Assembly (NCBI GenBank): GCA_944384515.1
Contig: CALWTU010000036.1
Span: 1 to 47,229 of the forward strand
From: an uncultured Clostridia bacterium
Lineage (GTDB): Bacteria; Bacillota; Clostridia; Oscillospirales; CAG-272
DNA length: 47,229 bases
Direction of reading: 5' to 3'
Below are positions 9,011 to 17,840 of the stretch, one piece after another (position 1 is the first letter of the stretch; every line of letters starts with the position of its first letter). The notes below the pieces were generated by a model. The model had not been told where the DNA came from, did not search any database, and saw nothing but the letters and a program-made list of their open reading frames with translations. The position numbers and the translations under genes were made by a program.

Positions 9011-10156
9011 ATGAACAGATTCGTTCTTAACGAGACCTCCTATCACGGAGCGGGTTCAATCGCTGCTGTCGCAGATGAAATTATTGCAAGAGGATTTAAA
9101 ATGGCATTTGTTGCCTCCGACCCCGATCTTGTAAAATTCGGAGTAACCAAGAAGGTGCTTGATGTTCTTGATAACGCTAAAATCAAGTATACTTTGTTTT
9201 CAGATATTAAACCCAACCCCACAATTCAGAATGTGCAGGCGGGAGTTGAGGCATTCAAAGCCTGTGGTGCTGACTGTATAGTTGCTATAGGCGGCGGTTC
9301 TTCCATGGACACTGCCAAGGCTGTTGGCATTATAATTAAAAACCCTGAGTTTGCCGATGTTCGCTCACTTGAGGGAGTTGCTCCGACAAAGAATAAGTGC
9401 GTGCCGATAATTGCAGTTCCGACAACAGCCGGTACAGCAGCTGAGGTTACAATCAACTATGTTATTACAGACGCTGAGAATAACAGAAAAATGGTTTGCG
9501 TAGATGTACACGATATTCCTGTTGTTGCTGTTGTTGATCCTGAGATGATGGCGACAATGCCCAAGGGACTTACAGCCGCAACCGGTATGGATGCACTGAC
9601 ACACGCTATCGAGGGATATATCACCAAGGGCGCATGGGCACTTTCCGATATGTTCCATCTTGAGGCTATCAGGATTATTTCGAGATCTCTGCGAGGTGCC
9701 GTTGCAAATACCGCTGAGGGCAGAGAAGGCATGGCTCTCGGTCAGTATGTAGCAGGCATGGGATTTTCAAACGTAGGACTTGGTATTGTTCACGCAATGG
9801 CACACCCGCTCGGTGCGCTCTATGACACACCTCATGGCGTTGCTAACGCAATTATACTTCCGACCGTTATGGAGTACAACGCTCCCGCAACAGGCGATAA
9901 ATATAAGTATATAGCAGAGGCGATGGGAGTTGGCGGAACAGATAAGATGAGTGTTGACGAGTATCGCCGTGCCGCAATAGATGCGGTAAAGAAGCTCTCT
10001 TCCGATGTAGGAATTCCCGCAGACCTTAAGGAAATTGTTAAGAAAGAAGATATTACTTTCCTCGCTGAGAGTGCATATAAGGATGCATGCCGTCCCGGCA
10101 ACCCCAGAGAAACAAGTGTTGAGGAAATTGCAGAGCTTTATAAGAGCCTTATGTAA
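9011..10156 (+). CDS. fucO: Lactaldehyde reductase / 1,2-propanediol oxidoreductase (iron-dependent alcohol dehydrogenase)
   Basis: A 381-residue group III alcohol dehydrogenase. It reduces L-lactaldehyde, made from L-fucose or L-rhamnose, to L-1,2-propanediol with NADH. It aligns with E. coli FucO almost end to end, for example F-A-D-V-R-S-L-E-G, T-T-A-G-T-A-A-E-V-T and A-L-G-Q-Y-V-A-G-M-G-F-S. The nucleotide motif GGGSSMDTAK and the metal ligands in D-A-L-T-H-A-I-E-G and M-A-H-P-L-G (plus a later H-G-V-A-N) are intact. AAAGGA at 8997-9002 lies 8 nt before the ATG at 9011; the longer open frame from 8948 starts inside the promoter. It has its own promoter and terminator and lies about 20 kb from fucI, so the fucose genes are split. 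Confidence 0.93.
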   Translation: MNRFVLNETSYHGAGSIAAVADEIIARGFKMAFVASDPDLVKFGVTKKVLDVLDNAKIKYTLFSDIKPNPTIQNVQAGVEAFKACGADCIVAIGGGSSMDTAKAVGIIIKNPEFADVRSLEGVAPTKNKCVPIIAVPTTAGTAAEVTINYVITDAENNRKMVCVDVHDIPVVAVVDPEMMATMPKGLTAATGMDALTHAIEGYITKGAWALSDMFHLEAIRIISRSLRGAVANTAEGREGMALGQYVAGMGFSNVGLGIVHAMAHPLGALYDTPHGVANAIILPTVMEYNAPATGDKYKYIAEAMGVGGTDKMSVDEYRRAAIDAVKKLSSDVGIPADLKEIVKKEDITFLAESAYKDACRPGNPRETSVEEIAELYKSLM

Positions 10157-10170
10157 TTAAGGCAAAATAA

Positions 10171-10200
10171 AAAAGGCGCATTTGCGCCTTTTTTATTTTT
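10171..10200 (+). terminator. Terminator of fucO
   Basis: A GC stem (AAGGCGC-A-TTT-GCGCCTT) is followed by a T-rich tract 15 nt after the fucO stop. Confidence 0.85.
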
Positions 10201-10297
10201 AGGTTTTGTGCCTGAATTTTTACTTAGACAGCGCTTTGGCGGAAAAGGGTATTAGATGTCAATTATATCCTCCGTCTTTAGGATTGTTGTATCGCAC

Positions 10298-10332
10298 AAA
10301 AAAGCGCCTGAGAATCCTCTCAGACGCTTTTA
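10298..10332 (-). terminator. Terminator of the CofE-like gene
   Basis: On the minus strand AAAAGCG-T-CTGAGA pairs with TCTCAG-GCGCTTTT, followed by T residues, just after the stop of the ligase gene. Confidence 0.75.
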
Positions 10333-10348
10333 AAATTATCAAAATAAA

Positions 10349-11542
10349 TTATTCTGCAGTGTAGTTGTCAAAGTATCCCTGAATGTATACAATGGGAGTG
10401 CCTTTGTCTCCTGAGCCAGATGTAAGGTCGCAGAGCGAACCGATAAGGTCTGTGAGTCTGCGGGGAGTAGTACCCTCGGAAATCATCTGACCTACAAGGT
10501 TGTCATCCTTCTCATGGATTTTTGCCTTGATAGCTTCTTTGAGCTCGTCGCCTGACAAAGCCGCAAAGTCGTTATCTGCAAGGTATTTAAGTTTAAGTTC
10601 GTTCGGTGTTCCTTCAAGACCGTCAGTATAAGCAGGAGAAACAACCGGATCGGCAAGCTCCCAAATCTTGCCTACAGGATCCTTAAATGCTCCGTCTCCG
10701 TAAACCATGACCTCAACTTTCTTGCCGGTGAGTTCAAACATCTTCTTCTGGATGTTATCAACAAGGGGCTGGCAGTTTTTGGGGAAGAGCTTAACCTGAT
10801 TTTCGGTAGCTTTGTTTGAGCCGAGCAGACCGTACTTGTCATTAAATCCGCTGCCGTCTACAGAGGATGTCATAATGTCGTCAAGACCGAACACACGCTC
10901 GGCACCCGCATCTTTAAGCAATCTCTTGGAGCGTGCTCTTGTGTGTATGTCACAGGTTATTACATTTTTTGTATAGGGAAGAATAGCTCTCGGGTCGTTT
11001 GCAAATATAATCTCAACCTCAGCACCTGCCTCTTTGATAAGGCTCTCGTAATACTCAACATAGTCTATACCCGTAAAAGTGTGCTTTTTGTAGCCGAAAA
11101 GCTCACGGTATTTTTCAAGTGTCAAACAATCACTGTAAGGATTAACACCTTTCTCGTCGAGAGCGTCAAGGCTGATAAGGTGGTTACCTACTTCGTCAGA
11201 AGGGTAAGAGAGCATAAGAACAATCTTCTTTGCACCCATAGCTATACCTTTAAGACATATTGCAAAGCGGTTACGGCTGAGGATAGGGAATATAACACCT
11301 ACCGTCTCGCCTCCGAGTTTTTGTTTTACATCCTTTGCAATATCTTCGCAACTGCAGTAATTACCCTGAGCACGGGCAACAATTGCCTCAGTCATGCAAA
11401 TAATATCACGGTCACGAATTTCAAAATTGTCAGATTTGCTTGCTTCCATTACACAATTTGTTACAATCTCTACCAAGTTGTCGCCACTCCTGATTATGGG
11501 GGCTCGTACACCTCTTGATACAGTACCGACCATACGACTCAT
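10349..11542 (-). CDS. Coenzyme F420-0:L-glutamate ligase-like protein (CofE family)
   Basis: About 397 residues. The N-terminal half matches the CofE/FbiB amide-ligase fold, with V-S-R-G-V-R-A-P-I-I at the start, D-R-D-I-I-C-M-T-E-A near residue 45 and S-R-N-R-F near 90. In methanogens and Actinobacteria CofE adds glutamate to F420-0. Clostridia are not known to make F420, and no cof/fbi genes occur nearby, so the substrate is probably different. The C-terminal half (M-V-Y-G-D-G-A-F-K-D-P-V-G-K) is characteristic of the longer clostridial form. The start at 11542 is chosen because GGAG lies 6 nt before that ATG; the ATG at 11554 overlaps the Shine-Dalgarno itself. Confidence 0.75.
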   Translation of the reverse strand: MSRMVGTVSRGVRAPIIRSGDNLVEIVTNCVMEASKSDNFEIRDRDIICMTEAIVARAQGNYCSCEDIAKDVKQKLGGETVGVIFPILSRNRFAICLKGIAMGAKKIVLMLSYPSDEVGNHLISLDALDEKGVNPYSDCLTLEKYRELFGYKKHTFTGIDYVEYYESLIKEAGAEVEIIFANDPRAILPYTKNVITCDIHTRARSKRLLKDAGAERVFGLDDIMTSSVDGSGFNDKYGLLGSNKATENQVKLFPKNCQPLVDNIQKKMFELTGKKVEVMVYGDGAFKDPVGKIWELADPVVSPAYTDGLEGTPNELKLKYLADNDFAALSGDELKEAIKAKIHEKDDNLVGQMISEGTTPRRLTDLIGSLCDLTSGSGDKGTPIVYIQGYFDNYTAE

Positions 11543-11586
11543 AATATACTCCATTCTGCTAATAGCAAATTATTTTTCACCCTATA

Positions 11587-11615
11587 ATTATAGCAGAAAA
11601 AACAAGGAAAGTAAA
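11587..11615 (-). promoter_or_regulatory. Candidate promoter of the CofE-like gene
   Basis: Minus strand TTTACT (11610-11615), 17 nt, TATAAT (11587-11592), about 45 nt before the start codon. The -35 box is weak. Confidence 0.5.
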
Positions 11616-11681
11616 GTAATTTTTGTAAAAAAATTAATCTCTTTGAAATTTATCTCAAAAATACAAAAGAGCTTTATGTAT

Positions 11682-13283
11682 TTATGCTTTTTTTCTGTTT
11701 ACAAGGTATTTGATTACAAAAAGCGTTCCGACTGTCAAAATAACGCTGATAGGCAGGCAGATCCAGGCGCTCTTTACAAAACCTGCAATGATAAACATTA
11801 CAAACGAGATTGCGGCAACCGTCATTGAGTATGGCAGCTGTGTTGATACGTGATCAACATGGTTGCAGCGTGCTCCGGCAGAAGCCATGATTGTCGTATC
11901 CGAAATAGGCGAGCAGTGGTCGCCGCAAACCGCACCGGCAAGGCAGGCGGATATTCCGATAAAGAGCAGGGGATCGCCGAAATCGAAGACGTTGAGGACG
12001 ATGGGAATGAGTATTCCGAATGTGCCCCATGATGTTCCTGTTGCAAAAGCTATAAATGCTGCGATAACAAATATAACGGCAGGGAGGAGTGACTGTAAAT
12101 TTTCGGCACTGTTCATGATGCTCTTAACGAAGTCGTCGGAGCCGAGGAGGTTTGTGATGTTCTTAAGAGAACTTGCAAAGGTAAGGATGAGTATTGCGGG
12201 TACCATTGCGATAAATCCTTCCGGTACGGCTTTCATGGCGCTGTCGAATGAAACGAGCCCTCTTATTATGAGATAAACTATTATCAAAACAAGCGAGATG
12301 AAACCGCCCCACGGCAAACCTACTGTGGCGTCGGTGTTACCGAATGAGCCAATAAAGTCATGGTAGAAATCTCCGGTGCTGTCAAAAAATCCTCCGACAT
12401 AAATCAGTGCAACCACGCAGATGATTATAAGAAGAATAATGGGAATAAGCACATCCCAAAGCAATGCCTTTGAGTTGTTTACTGCTTCTTCTTTTGTGTT
12501 TTCCAAAATACCGAGGTCGCCTTCTTGAGCCTTTATTTCAAATTCCGACATTTTTCCGTAGTCAAAGCACATAACGGAAAGTGCGATAATAAATACAAGA
12601 GTGAGCAGGGAATAGAAGTTAAAGGGAATGGCTTTTACAAAAAGCTGAAGACCTGACATTCCGGCAACTTCCGGGTCAACATAACTTGATACGGCCGCAG
12701 CCCATGAGGATATCGGGGCGATCATGCATACGGGCGCCGCTGTGGCGTCGATAAGATACGCAAGTTTTACCCTTGATATTTTTTTGCTGTCTGTGATGGG
12801 AGACATTACAGAACCGACTGTAAGACAGTTGAAATAGTCGTCTATGAATATAAGTACGCCGAGGGCGAATGTTGCAAGCAGTGCGCCGACTCTTGACTTT
12901 ATATTCTTTTCCGCCCATTTTCCGAATGCTGAAGCCGCGCCGGTCTTGTTTACAAGAGCAACGACAATTCCGAGCTCAACAAGGAAAATGAAAATTCCCG
13001 CGCCGCCTTGAACCGATTCAATCAAACCGTTATTTATAACTGCGTCAATTGTTCCGGCAAAGGAAAATCTTGAGTAAATCATGGCACCGGAGATAATACC
13101 TACCAAAAGAGAACTGAAAACTTCTTTGGTGATAAGAGCAAGACCGATGGCGATTACAGGAGGCATAAGAGACCAGAATGTTCCCTCAAGCCCGTTTTCT
13201 CTGCCGATAACGGCAGCAACTACGAGGAGTGCAACTATAAGTACAGCTGCGACTAAAAGTGTGATTTTTTTCTGTTTAACCAT
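11682..13283 (-). CDS. lysW: NhaC-family transporter under lysine riboswitch control (probable lysine transporter, LysW type)
   Basis: A 533-residue membrane protein with about 12-13 hydrophobic helices and NhaC antiporter family motifs, for example L-I-F-I-D-D-Y-F-N-C-L-T-V-G and C-G-D-H-C-S-P-I-S-D-T. By sequence alone it would be called a Na+/H+ antiporter. The 5' leader carries a full lysine riboswitch and terminator, and NhaC-type genes behind such riboswitches have been proposed as lysine transporters (LysW). The role is therefore inferred to be lysine uptake, shut down when cytoplasmic lysine is high. ATG at 13283 is preceded by AGAAAGGG at a 9-nt spacing; the in-frame TTG two codons upstream lies too close to that Shine-Dalgarno. 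Confidence 0.85.
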   Translation of the reverse strand: MVKQKKITLLVAAVLIVALLVVAAVIGRENGLEGTFWSLMPPVIAIGLALITKEVFSSLLVGIISGAMIYSRFSFAGTIDAVINNGLIESVQGGAGIFIFLVELGIVVALVNKTGAASAFGKWAEKNIKSRVGALLATFALGVLIFIDDYFNCLTVGSVMSPITDSKKISRVKLAYLIDATAAPVCMIAPISSWAAAVSSYVDPEVAGMSGLQLFVKAIPFNFYSLLTLVFIIALSVMCFDYGKMSEFEIKAQEGDLGILENTKEEAVNNSKALLWDVLIPIILLIIICVVALIYVGGFFDSTGDFYHDFIGSFGNTDATVGLPWGGFISLVLIIVYLIIRGLVSFDSAMKAVPEGFIAMVPAILILTFASSLKNITNLLGSDDFVKSIMNSAENLQSLLPAVIFVIAAFIAFATGTSWGTFGILIPIVLNVFDFGDPLLFIGISACLAGAVCGDHCSPISDTTIMASAGARCNHVDHVSTQLPYSMTVAAISFVMFIIAGFVKSAWICLPISVILTVGTLFVIKYLVNRKKA

Positions 13284-13325
13284 ACACAAAAACCCTTTCT
13301 TTAGGGCAAAATTACAACAGAAACA

Positions 13326-13356
13326 GAAAAATCACGGCGGAAAGCCGTGATTTTTG
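13326..13356 (-). terminator. Leader terminator (expression platform) of the lysine riboswitch
   Basis: Minus strand: a 12-bp stem AAAAATCACGGC / GCCGTGATTTTT with a 5-nt loop and U-run, between the riboswitch aptamer and the transporter start. This is the expected layout for lysine-induced premature termination. Confidence 0.88.
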
Positions 13357-13393
13357 ACAGCGTGCAACTAACCCTCACGCAGTAAAAACATAT

Positions 13394-13536
13394 GATAGCT
13401 CTCCACAAAAATGCGACAGGGTATAAAGTATTTCCGTATACCCCAGCAAAGACTGACGGAAAAATCAGTCCCGCTTCGGCATTTTGTCCTTTTTTCCAAG
13501 TTTAACCGGGATACTTTTACAAAATGCGCCTCTATC
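13394..13536 (-). ncRNA. Lysine riboswitch (L-box) aptamer
   Basis: On the minus strand the leader begins GATAGAGGCGC and ends GGAGAGCTATC, so GATAG and CTATC close stem P1. In between are the L-box conserved segments AAAGTATCCCGG, GCCGAAGC (plus-strand 13473-13480) and GCTGGGG (13441-13447), then CTGTCGC before the closing segment. Order and spacing agree with the lysC leader of Bacillus subtilis as remembered. Upstream is a promoter at 13568-13596 and downstream a rho-independent terminator at 13326-13356. The 367-nt gap between spoIVA and the transporter is fully accounted for by this leader and the spoIVA terminator. Confidence 0.93.
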
Positions 13537-13567
13537 CTGATTGTAATTTTGTCAAATTAACGGTATA

Positions 13568-13596
13568 AGTGTAACATGTTATTACTAAATTGTCAA
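13568..13596 (-). promoter_or_regulatory. Promoter driving the lysine riboswitch leader
   Basis: Minus strand TTGACA (13591-13596), 17-nt spacer, TACACT (13568-13573). Transcription would start about 25 nt before P1 of the aptamer. Confidence 0.7.
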
Positions 13597-13615
13597 TAAC
13601 TTTTTAACAAATGAT

Positions 13616-13646
13616 AAAAGAAGAGGCACTTTTGCACCTCTTCTTT
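13616..13646 (-). terminator. Terminator of spoIVA
   Basis: A stem of AAAGAAGAGG(T)GC and its complement around a short loop, with a T-run on the minus strand, 10 nt after the spoIVA stop. Confidence 0.85.
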
Positions 13647-13656
13647 TGAAACAGCA

Positions 13657-15117
13657 TTAAAGCAGTATGCAAATCATTCCGTTTGCACCGTCGTTTACTA
13701 TTTTCTCGAGTGTCTCACCGATTTTTTCTCTTGAATCGTTCGGAATATTGAGCAGTTTCATATTCATTCCGTCGTTGACAAGGTCGTAAAGGGATTTTCC
13801 GAACATATTTGACTGCCATACCTTTTTGGGGTCGTCTTCGTATTCGGAAACAAGATATTTTACTACTTCTTCCGTCTGTTCTTCCGTGCCGACCACGGGA
13901 CATAGTTCAGCCCTGATGCCGGCTTTTATCATATGTATCGAGTTCGCGGTTGCAGAAACTTTTACGCCCCAGCCGCCGCCCTGTCTTGTAATTTTTGGTG
14001 TGTCAAGCACCATCTCATCAGGGTCGGGCATCACAATTCCGTAGCCTTTATCTTTAACGTCATTTAATGCACTCTCAATTTTCTTGTACTCCCTCTCGGT
14101 ATCCGACAGGCGTTTTATCGTGCTCACCAACGTCTTTTCGCTGTCAATATCAAGACCGGAGAGTTCGCTTATTACCGTGTAATATTCGTTTTGTGATACG
14201 GGTATTGAGAATTCTGCCGTGCCTTCGCCTGGATTGGTTTTCACTCTTATGAGATTTTCGCCCTCTTTTGCAATTTTGTCAATATCGCCGAGTTTTTCCG
14301 CGTTCTCCGTAAGTTTAACTACCATTTCAAGTGCTTCACGGTGTATACGGTGCTCCGAGCTCAAAACATCCGTCCATTCGGGGAGATTAAACTTAATTTC
14401 CTTGATTGGAAATTGGGAGAGCACGAGACCGAGAATTTCAGTCACATCATCTTTGTTCAGCGCCTTGCAATTGAGCAGGGCAACAGGCACATTGTACTTG
14501 TTCTCAAGTTCGATTGCGAGATTTCTTGCTTCGTCGCTCTCCGGCGTCCTTGAGTTGAGCAAAATTGCAAACGGTTTTCCGATATTTTTAAGTTCGTTTG
14601 CCACTCTCTCTTCCGCTTTGACGTAGTTTTCTCTCGGAATATCGCATGTCGTTCCGTCGGTCGTGACCAAAATTCCGATGGTGGAATGCTCGCAGATGAC
14701 TTTGCTCGTTCCGATCTCCGCCGCTTTCTCAAACGGCATCGGATCCTCACTCCACGGAGTGTTGACCATTCTGCTCTCGCCCTCTTCGGTTGCGCCGATT
14801 GCGCCGTCTATAAGGTATCCGACACAGTCAATCAGCCGTACATTGATACTGCTGTCATCCGACACTTTGATTTTTACCGCCTCATTTGGTACGAATTTCG
14901 GCTCTGTTGTCATAATCGACTTGCCTGAACCGCTCTGCGGTACTTCGTCCTGCGCTCTTTCACGGTCATACTCGTTTTCAATGTTCGGCAGTATCATTGT
15001 GTCAAGGAATTTGCTGATAAATGTTGATTTTCCCGTCCTGACAGGGCCTACCACGCCGATATAAATATCTCCCCCTGTTCTTTTTGCTATATCCTTGTAT
15101 ATAGAACTATCACTCAT
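13657..15117 (-). CDS. spoIVA: Stage IV sporulation protein A, spore-coat morphogenetic ATPase
   Basis: A 486-residue protein that polymerises on the outer forespore membrane and forms the basal layer of the spore coat. It aligns with B. subtilis SpoIVA throughout. The N-terminal I-A-x-R-T-G-G-D-I-Y-x-G-V-V-G leads into the Walker A loop GPVRTGKST, then M-T-T-E-P-K-F-V-P-N and D-C-V-G-Y. The C-terminal end I-V-N-D-G-A-N-G-M-I-C-I-L-L matches the conserved membrane-targeting tail. ATG at 15117 has AAAGGTG 8 nt upstream; the in-frame TTG at 15135 overlaps that Shine-Dalgarno. A sigma-E-like promoter precedes it. This gene is the clearest evidence that the organism belongs to an endospore-forming lineage. 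Confidence 0.97.
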   Translation of the reverse strand: MSDSSIYKDIAKRTGGDIYIGVVGPVRTGKSTFISKFLDTMILPNIENEYDRERAQDEVPQSGSGKSIMTTEPKFVPNEAVKIKVSDDSSINVRLIDCVGYLIDGAIGATEEGESRMVNTPWSEDPMPFEKAAEIGTSKVICEHSTIGILVTTDGTTCDIPRENYVKAEERVANELKNIGKPFAILLNSRTPESDEARNLAIELENKYNVPVALLNCKALNKDDVTEILGLVLSQFPIKEIKFNLPEWTDVLSSEHRIHREALEMVVKLTENAEKLGDIDKIAKEGENLIRVKTNPGEGTAEFSIPVSQNEYYTVISELSGLDIDSEKTLVSTIKRLSDTEREYKKIESALNDVKDKGYGIVMPDPDEMVLDTPKITRQGGGWGVKVSATANSIHMIKAGIRAELCPVVGTEEQTEEVVKYLVSEYEDDPKKVWQSNMFGKSLYDLVNDGMNMKLLNIPNDSREKIGETLEKIVNDGANGMICILL

Positions 15118-15148
15118 ATTATTCACACCTTTCAAAGTCTTTCATAGA

Positions 15149-15178
15149 ATACTATGCCTTTGAGTGATGTTTTATTAC
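15149..15178 (-). promoter_or_regulatory. Candidate sigma-E promoter of spoIVA
   Basis: Minus strand GTAATAA (15172-15178), 15 nt, CATAGTAT (15149-15156), about 30 nt before the start codon. This resembles the mother-cell sigma-E pattern (ATA-rich -35, CATA-type -10), which controls spoIVA in B. subtilis. No sigma-A boxes are seen here. Confidence 0.55.
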
Positions 15179-15232
15179 AAAAAAGAATTGAAAACCGAAT
15201 TAATCCGCTCTTATTCAATGCATAGAAAAAGA

Positions 15233-15269
15233 ACTGTCTCAAACGCTCTGAAAACGCATTTGAGACAGT
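15233..15269. terminator. Terminator after the biotin-ligase-like gene
   Basis: A stem ACTGTCTCAAA(C)GC / GC(A)TTTGAGACAGT with T-runs on both strands. Its core and loop are nearly the same as the terminator after fucI at 29372-29407. Confidence 0.8.
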
Positions 15270-15314
15270 CTTTTTATTAAGATATATTTTTATATGCTCT
15301 TGTAAAAATTAATA

Positions 15315-16097
15315 TCAGTTATCTTTTCTTAACCAAGTTATTATTCTTGACGGTGTTTGCACATTTGCGGGTTTTGTAATGTATCGGGTGCCTTTTCTTC
15401 TGCTTTCAACCACCAAAGCACAGCTGTCCATATCTATACCGATAACCTTGTATCTGTGTCTCTTTCCGTTTTCGGTATATCTTATGCTCATTCCCCGCAT
15501 AAGAAAATATTTGTTATAAATATTCATAAATTTTGAGCTGTTTTTAAGGTTGGAGTAATACTTAAAAAATCTGTTCAGAATATTTTTCGCAATAATCATT
15601 GAAACAGAGGAGTTATCCTTTTCAAACACCTTTTTTATGACATCCGTGAGCCTTGGAGGGAAATGCTTTTTTTCAAGCACAATACTGAAAGTTACGATAA
15701 GATATTCGTATGATGTGAAGTTGTCGAGTTTGCCCTCGATCTTAACATTGCCTATTAATTTTCCGTTGCAGTAAAGATTGCTGACCCATCCTATGCCTAC
15801 CGGCATTGCCGTATGCTCATCAAGAACCATGGCTGCTGATGCAGCCGCCAAAGCGGGAATCAGAGAACCCTGAGAGGGGAATATAGACGGGCGAAGAATA
15901 ATTGACATAAATACGCCCTCGTCATATTTGACTTGGCCATCAGTTCTGTCGCTGTGCCGCAGTTTGTCGGAAAAAACAACATATCTGTCAGGGTATGTTC
16001 CAAGTCCGGCATAAGTTTTTGCAAGCTTTGATGTAGAGGGGAGGGAATCATGACATTCAAGTTTTACATTGTTGCCGTCTACAGCGCGCATATTCAA
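15315..16097 (-). CDS. Diverged biotin-protein ligase-like protein (BPL/LplA/LipB fold)
   Basis: About 260 residues with the layout of the BirA catalytic core plus the C-terminal SH3-like domain, and no N-terminal DNA-binding domain. D-S-L-P-S-T-S matches the ligase motif D-S-T-N. The Gly/Arg-rich biotinoyl-AMP loop (GRGRxGR) is replaced by R-H-S-D-R-T-D-G, and KWPND by G-W-V-S-N-L-Y, although C-N-G-K-L-I-G-N follows as in true ligases. It may be inactive or use another substrate. The strong Shine-Dalgarno GGGAGGAG (16121-16128) is followed after 5 nt by an in-frame ATC (16113-16115); the first TTG (16097) and ATG (16091) are 23 and 29 nt away. The true start is therefore uncertain. Confidence 0.65.
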   Translation of the reverse strand: MNMRAVDGNNVKLECHDSLPSTSKLAKTYAGLGTYPDRYVVFSDKLRHSDRTDGQVKYDEGVFMSIILRPSIFPSQGSLIPALAAASAAMVLDEHTAMPVGIGWVSNLYCNGKLIGNVKIEGKLDNFTSYEYLIVTFSIVLEKKHFPPRLTDVIKKVFEKDNSSVSMIIAKNILNRFFKYYSNLKNSSKFMNIYNKYFLMRGMSIRYTENGKRHRYKVIGIDMDSCALVVESRRKGTRYITKPANVQTPSRIITWLRKDN

Positions 16098-16184
16098 AAC
16101 AAAATTATTACTGATAGTATCTCCTCCCTTCGCCGGAATAAAAATTACAGTTTAATATGTTAAAAATCAAAGTAAAGCCGAAAA

Positions 16185-17627
16185 TCAGTATGCCTTGCCC
16201 CAGTATACAAGCTTCTTTGCTTCTCTTCCGCAGCATACACAGCGGTTGCCCGTAGGCTTTACGCCGAAAGGTATACAGCGTGATGTAACATCGCACTCTT
16301 CTTTGAGCTTCATCTCGCATTCAAGACTTCCGCACCACATAGCTTTGATATATCCGCTCTTTGTCTGTGAAATCTCTTTCATCTGTTCCATGTCTTCGGC
16401 TTCATATGTTCTTTGCTCTCTGTTTTTGAGTGCCTTCTCGTAGAGCGCCGCCGTCAGTTTTTCAAGTCCGTCTTTTACAGCCGGTACCAGCTCGTCAACA
16501 GAGACAAAGGATTTCTCTCTGTTGTCTCTTCTGACTATAACGCATTTGTTCTCGGCGATGTCTCTGGGACCTATTTCAATACGGAGCGGAACACCCTTCA
16601 TCTCGTATTCGCTGAACTTCCAGCCGGGTGACTGCTCGGAATCGTCCATCTTAACTCTTATTCCGTTTTCCTTAAGAGTATCAACAATTGCAGTTGCCGC
16701 CTCAATAACTCCGGCTTTGTGCTGTTGAACGGGAATAACGATAACCTGTATCGGAGCAACAGCAGGGGGCAATACGAGTCCCGAGTCGTCGCCGTGGGTC
16801 ATTATGATACCGCCGATTATACGGGTAGATACGCCCCAGGATGTCTGGTGAGGTGTCTTAAGCGTATTGTCGCTGTCGAGGAACTGTATACCGAATGCCT
16901 TTGCAAAATCGTCGCCGAAATTGTGGCTTGTGCCGCCCTGCAGTGCTTTTCCGTCATGCATGAGCGCCTCAACGGTGTATGTTGCCTTTGCTCCCGCAAA
17001 TTTTTCCTTGTCGGTTTTCTGTCCCTTTACAACGGGAATGGCAAGATCTTTTTCAAAAAAGTCAGCATACAGGTTCAGCATCTGGACGGTTCTTTCCTCC
17101 GCCTCTTTTGCTGTTCTGTGCATTGTATGTCCTTCCTGCCAGAGGAACTCTCTTGAGCGCAGGAAAGGTCTTGTTGTTTTCTCCCAGCGAACGACAGAGC
17201 ACCACTGGTTATAAACCTTCGGCAAGTCTCTGTACGATTTTATAATATTTGCATAATGCTCGCAGAACAGAGTCTCTGATGTGGGTCTGACGCAAAGTCT
17301 CTCGGCAAGCTTTTCGCTTCCGCCGTATGTGATCCACGCAACCTCGGGTGCAAACCCCTCGACATGATCCTTTTCTTTAGTGAGAAGTGATTCGGGGATG
17401 AAAAGAGGCATATAAACATTCTCCACACCTGTCTCTTTAAATCTTGCGTCAAGTATTTTCTGAATATTCTCCCATATAGCATATCCGTAAGGACGAATAA
17501 TCATACAGCCTTTAACGCTTGAGTAATCTATAAGATCTGCTTTTTTGACTATATCAGTATACCACTTTGCAAAATCCTCATCCATCGAGGTAATTTGCTC
17601 GACTAACTTTTTCTGATTGTCTGCCAT
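16185..17627 (-). CDS. proS: Prolyl-tRNA synthetase, archaeal/eukaryote-like (short) type
   Basis: A 480-residue class II aminoacyl-tRNA synthetase that charges tRNA-Pro. T-S-E-T-L-F and R-W-E-K-T-T-R-P-F mark motif 2, and [12 protein letters not shown] is typical of the type without the long INS editing insertion. The C-terminal domain has several cysteines (C-G-S-L-E-C, C-V-C-C-G-R) and ends in tyrosine, as in other short-type ProS. This type has no cis-editing domain, so mischarged Ala-tRNA-Pro must be cleared in trans. A good sigma-A promoter lies upstream and no T-box leader is present. AAAGGA precedes the ATG at 17627. Confidence 0.97.
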   Translation of the reverse strand: MADNQKKLVEQITSMDEDFAKWYTDIVKKADLIDYSSVKGCMIIRPYGYAIWENIQKILDARFKETGVENVYMPLFIPESLLTKEKDHVEGFAPEVAWITYGGSEKLAERLCVRPTSETLFCEHYANIIKSYRDLPKVYNQWCSVVRWEKTTRPFLRSREFLWQEGHTMHRTAKEAEERTVQMLNLYADFFEKDLAIPVVKGQKTDKEKFAGAKATYTVEALMHDGKALQGGTSHNFGDDFAKAFGIQFLDSDNTLKTPHQTSWGVSTRIIGGIIMTHGDDSGLVLPPAVAPIQVIVIPVQQHKAGVIEAATAIVDTLKENGIRVKMDDSEQSPGWKFSEYEMKGVPLRIEIGPRDIAENKCVIVRRDNREKSFVSVDELVPAVKDGLEKLTAALYEKALKNREQRTYEAEDMEQMKEISQTKSGYIKAMWCGSLECEMKLKEECDVTSRCIPFGVKPTGNRCVCCGREAKKLVYWGKAY

Positions 17628-17664
17628 TTATGTAATCCTTTCAAAGAATGTTTTCATAACTTAA

Positions 17665-17693
17665 ATTATATAACAATTATGACATTTTGTCAA
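17665..17693 (-). promoter_or_regulatory. Sigma-A promoter of proS
   Basis: Minus strand TTGACA (17688-17693), 17-nt spacer, TATAAT (17665-17670), both boxes perfect, about 38 nt before the start codon. The rest of the intergenic region up to 17840 shows no further element. Confidence 0.88.
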
Positions 17694-17840
17694 TACTTGA
17701 AATATAATGTTATTATATAGGTTATCAAATGTATTACTTGACTTCAGTGGGAAAAAGCGATAACAAAAAAGCGCATGTGAGCGCCAAATTGTATAAAATA
17801 CACAAAAAACAGCATTTATGAATTTTTTTACGGAAAACAC

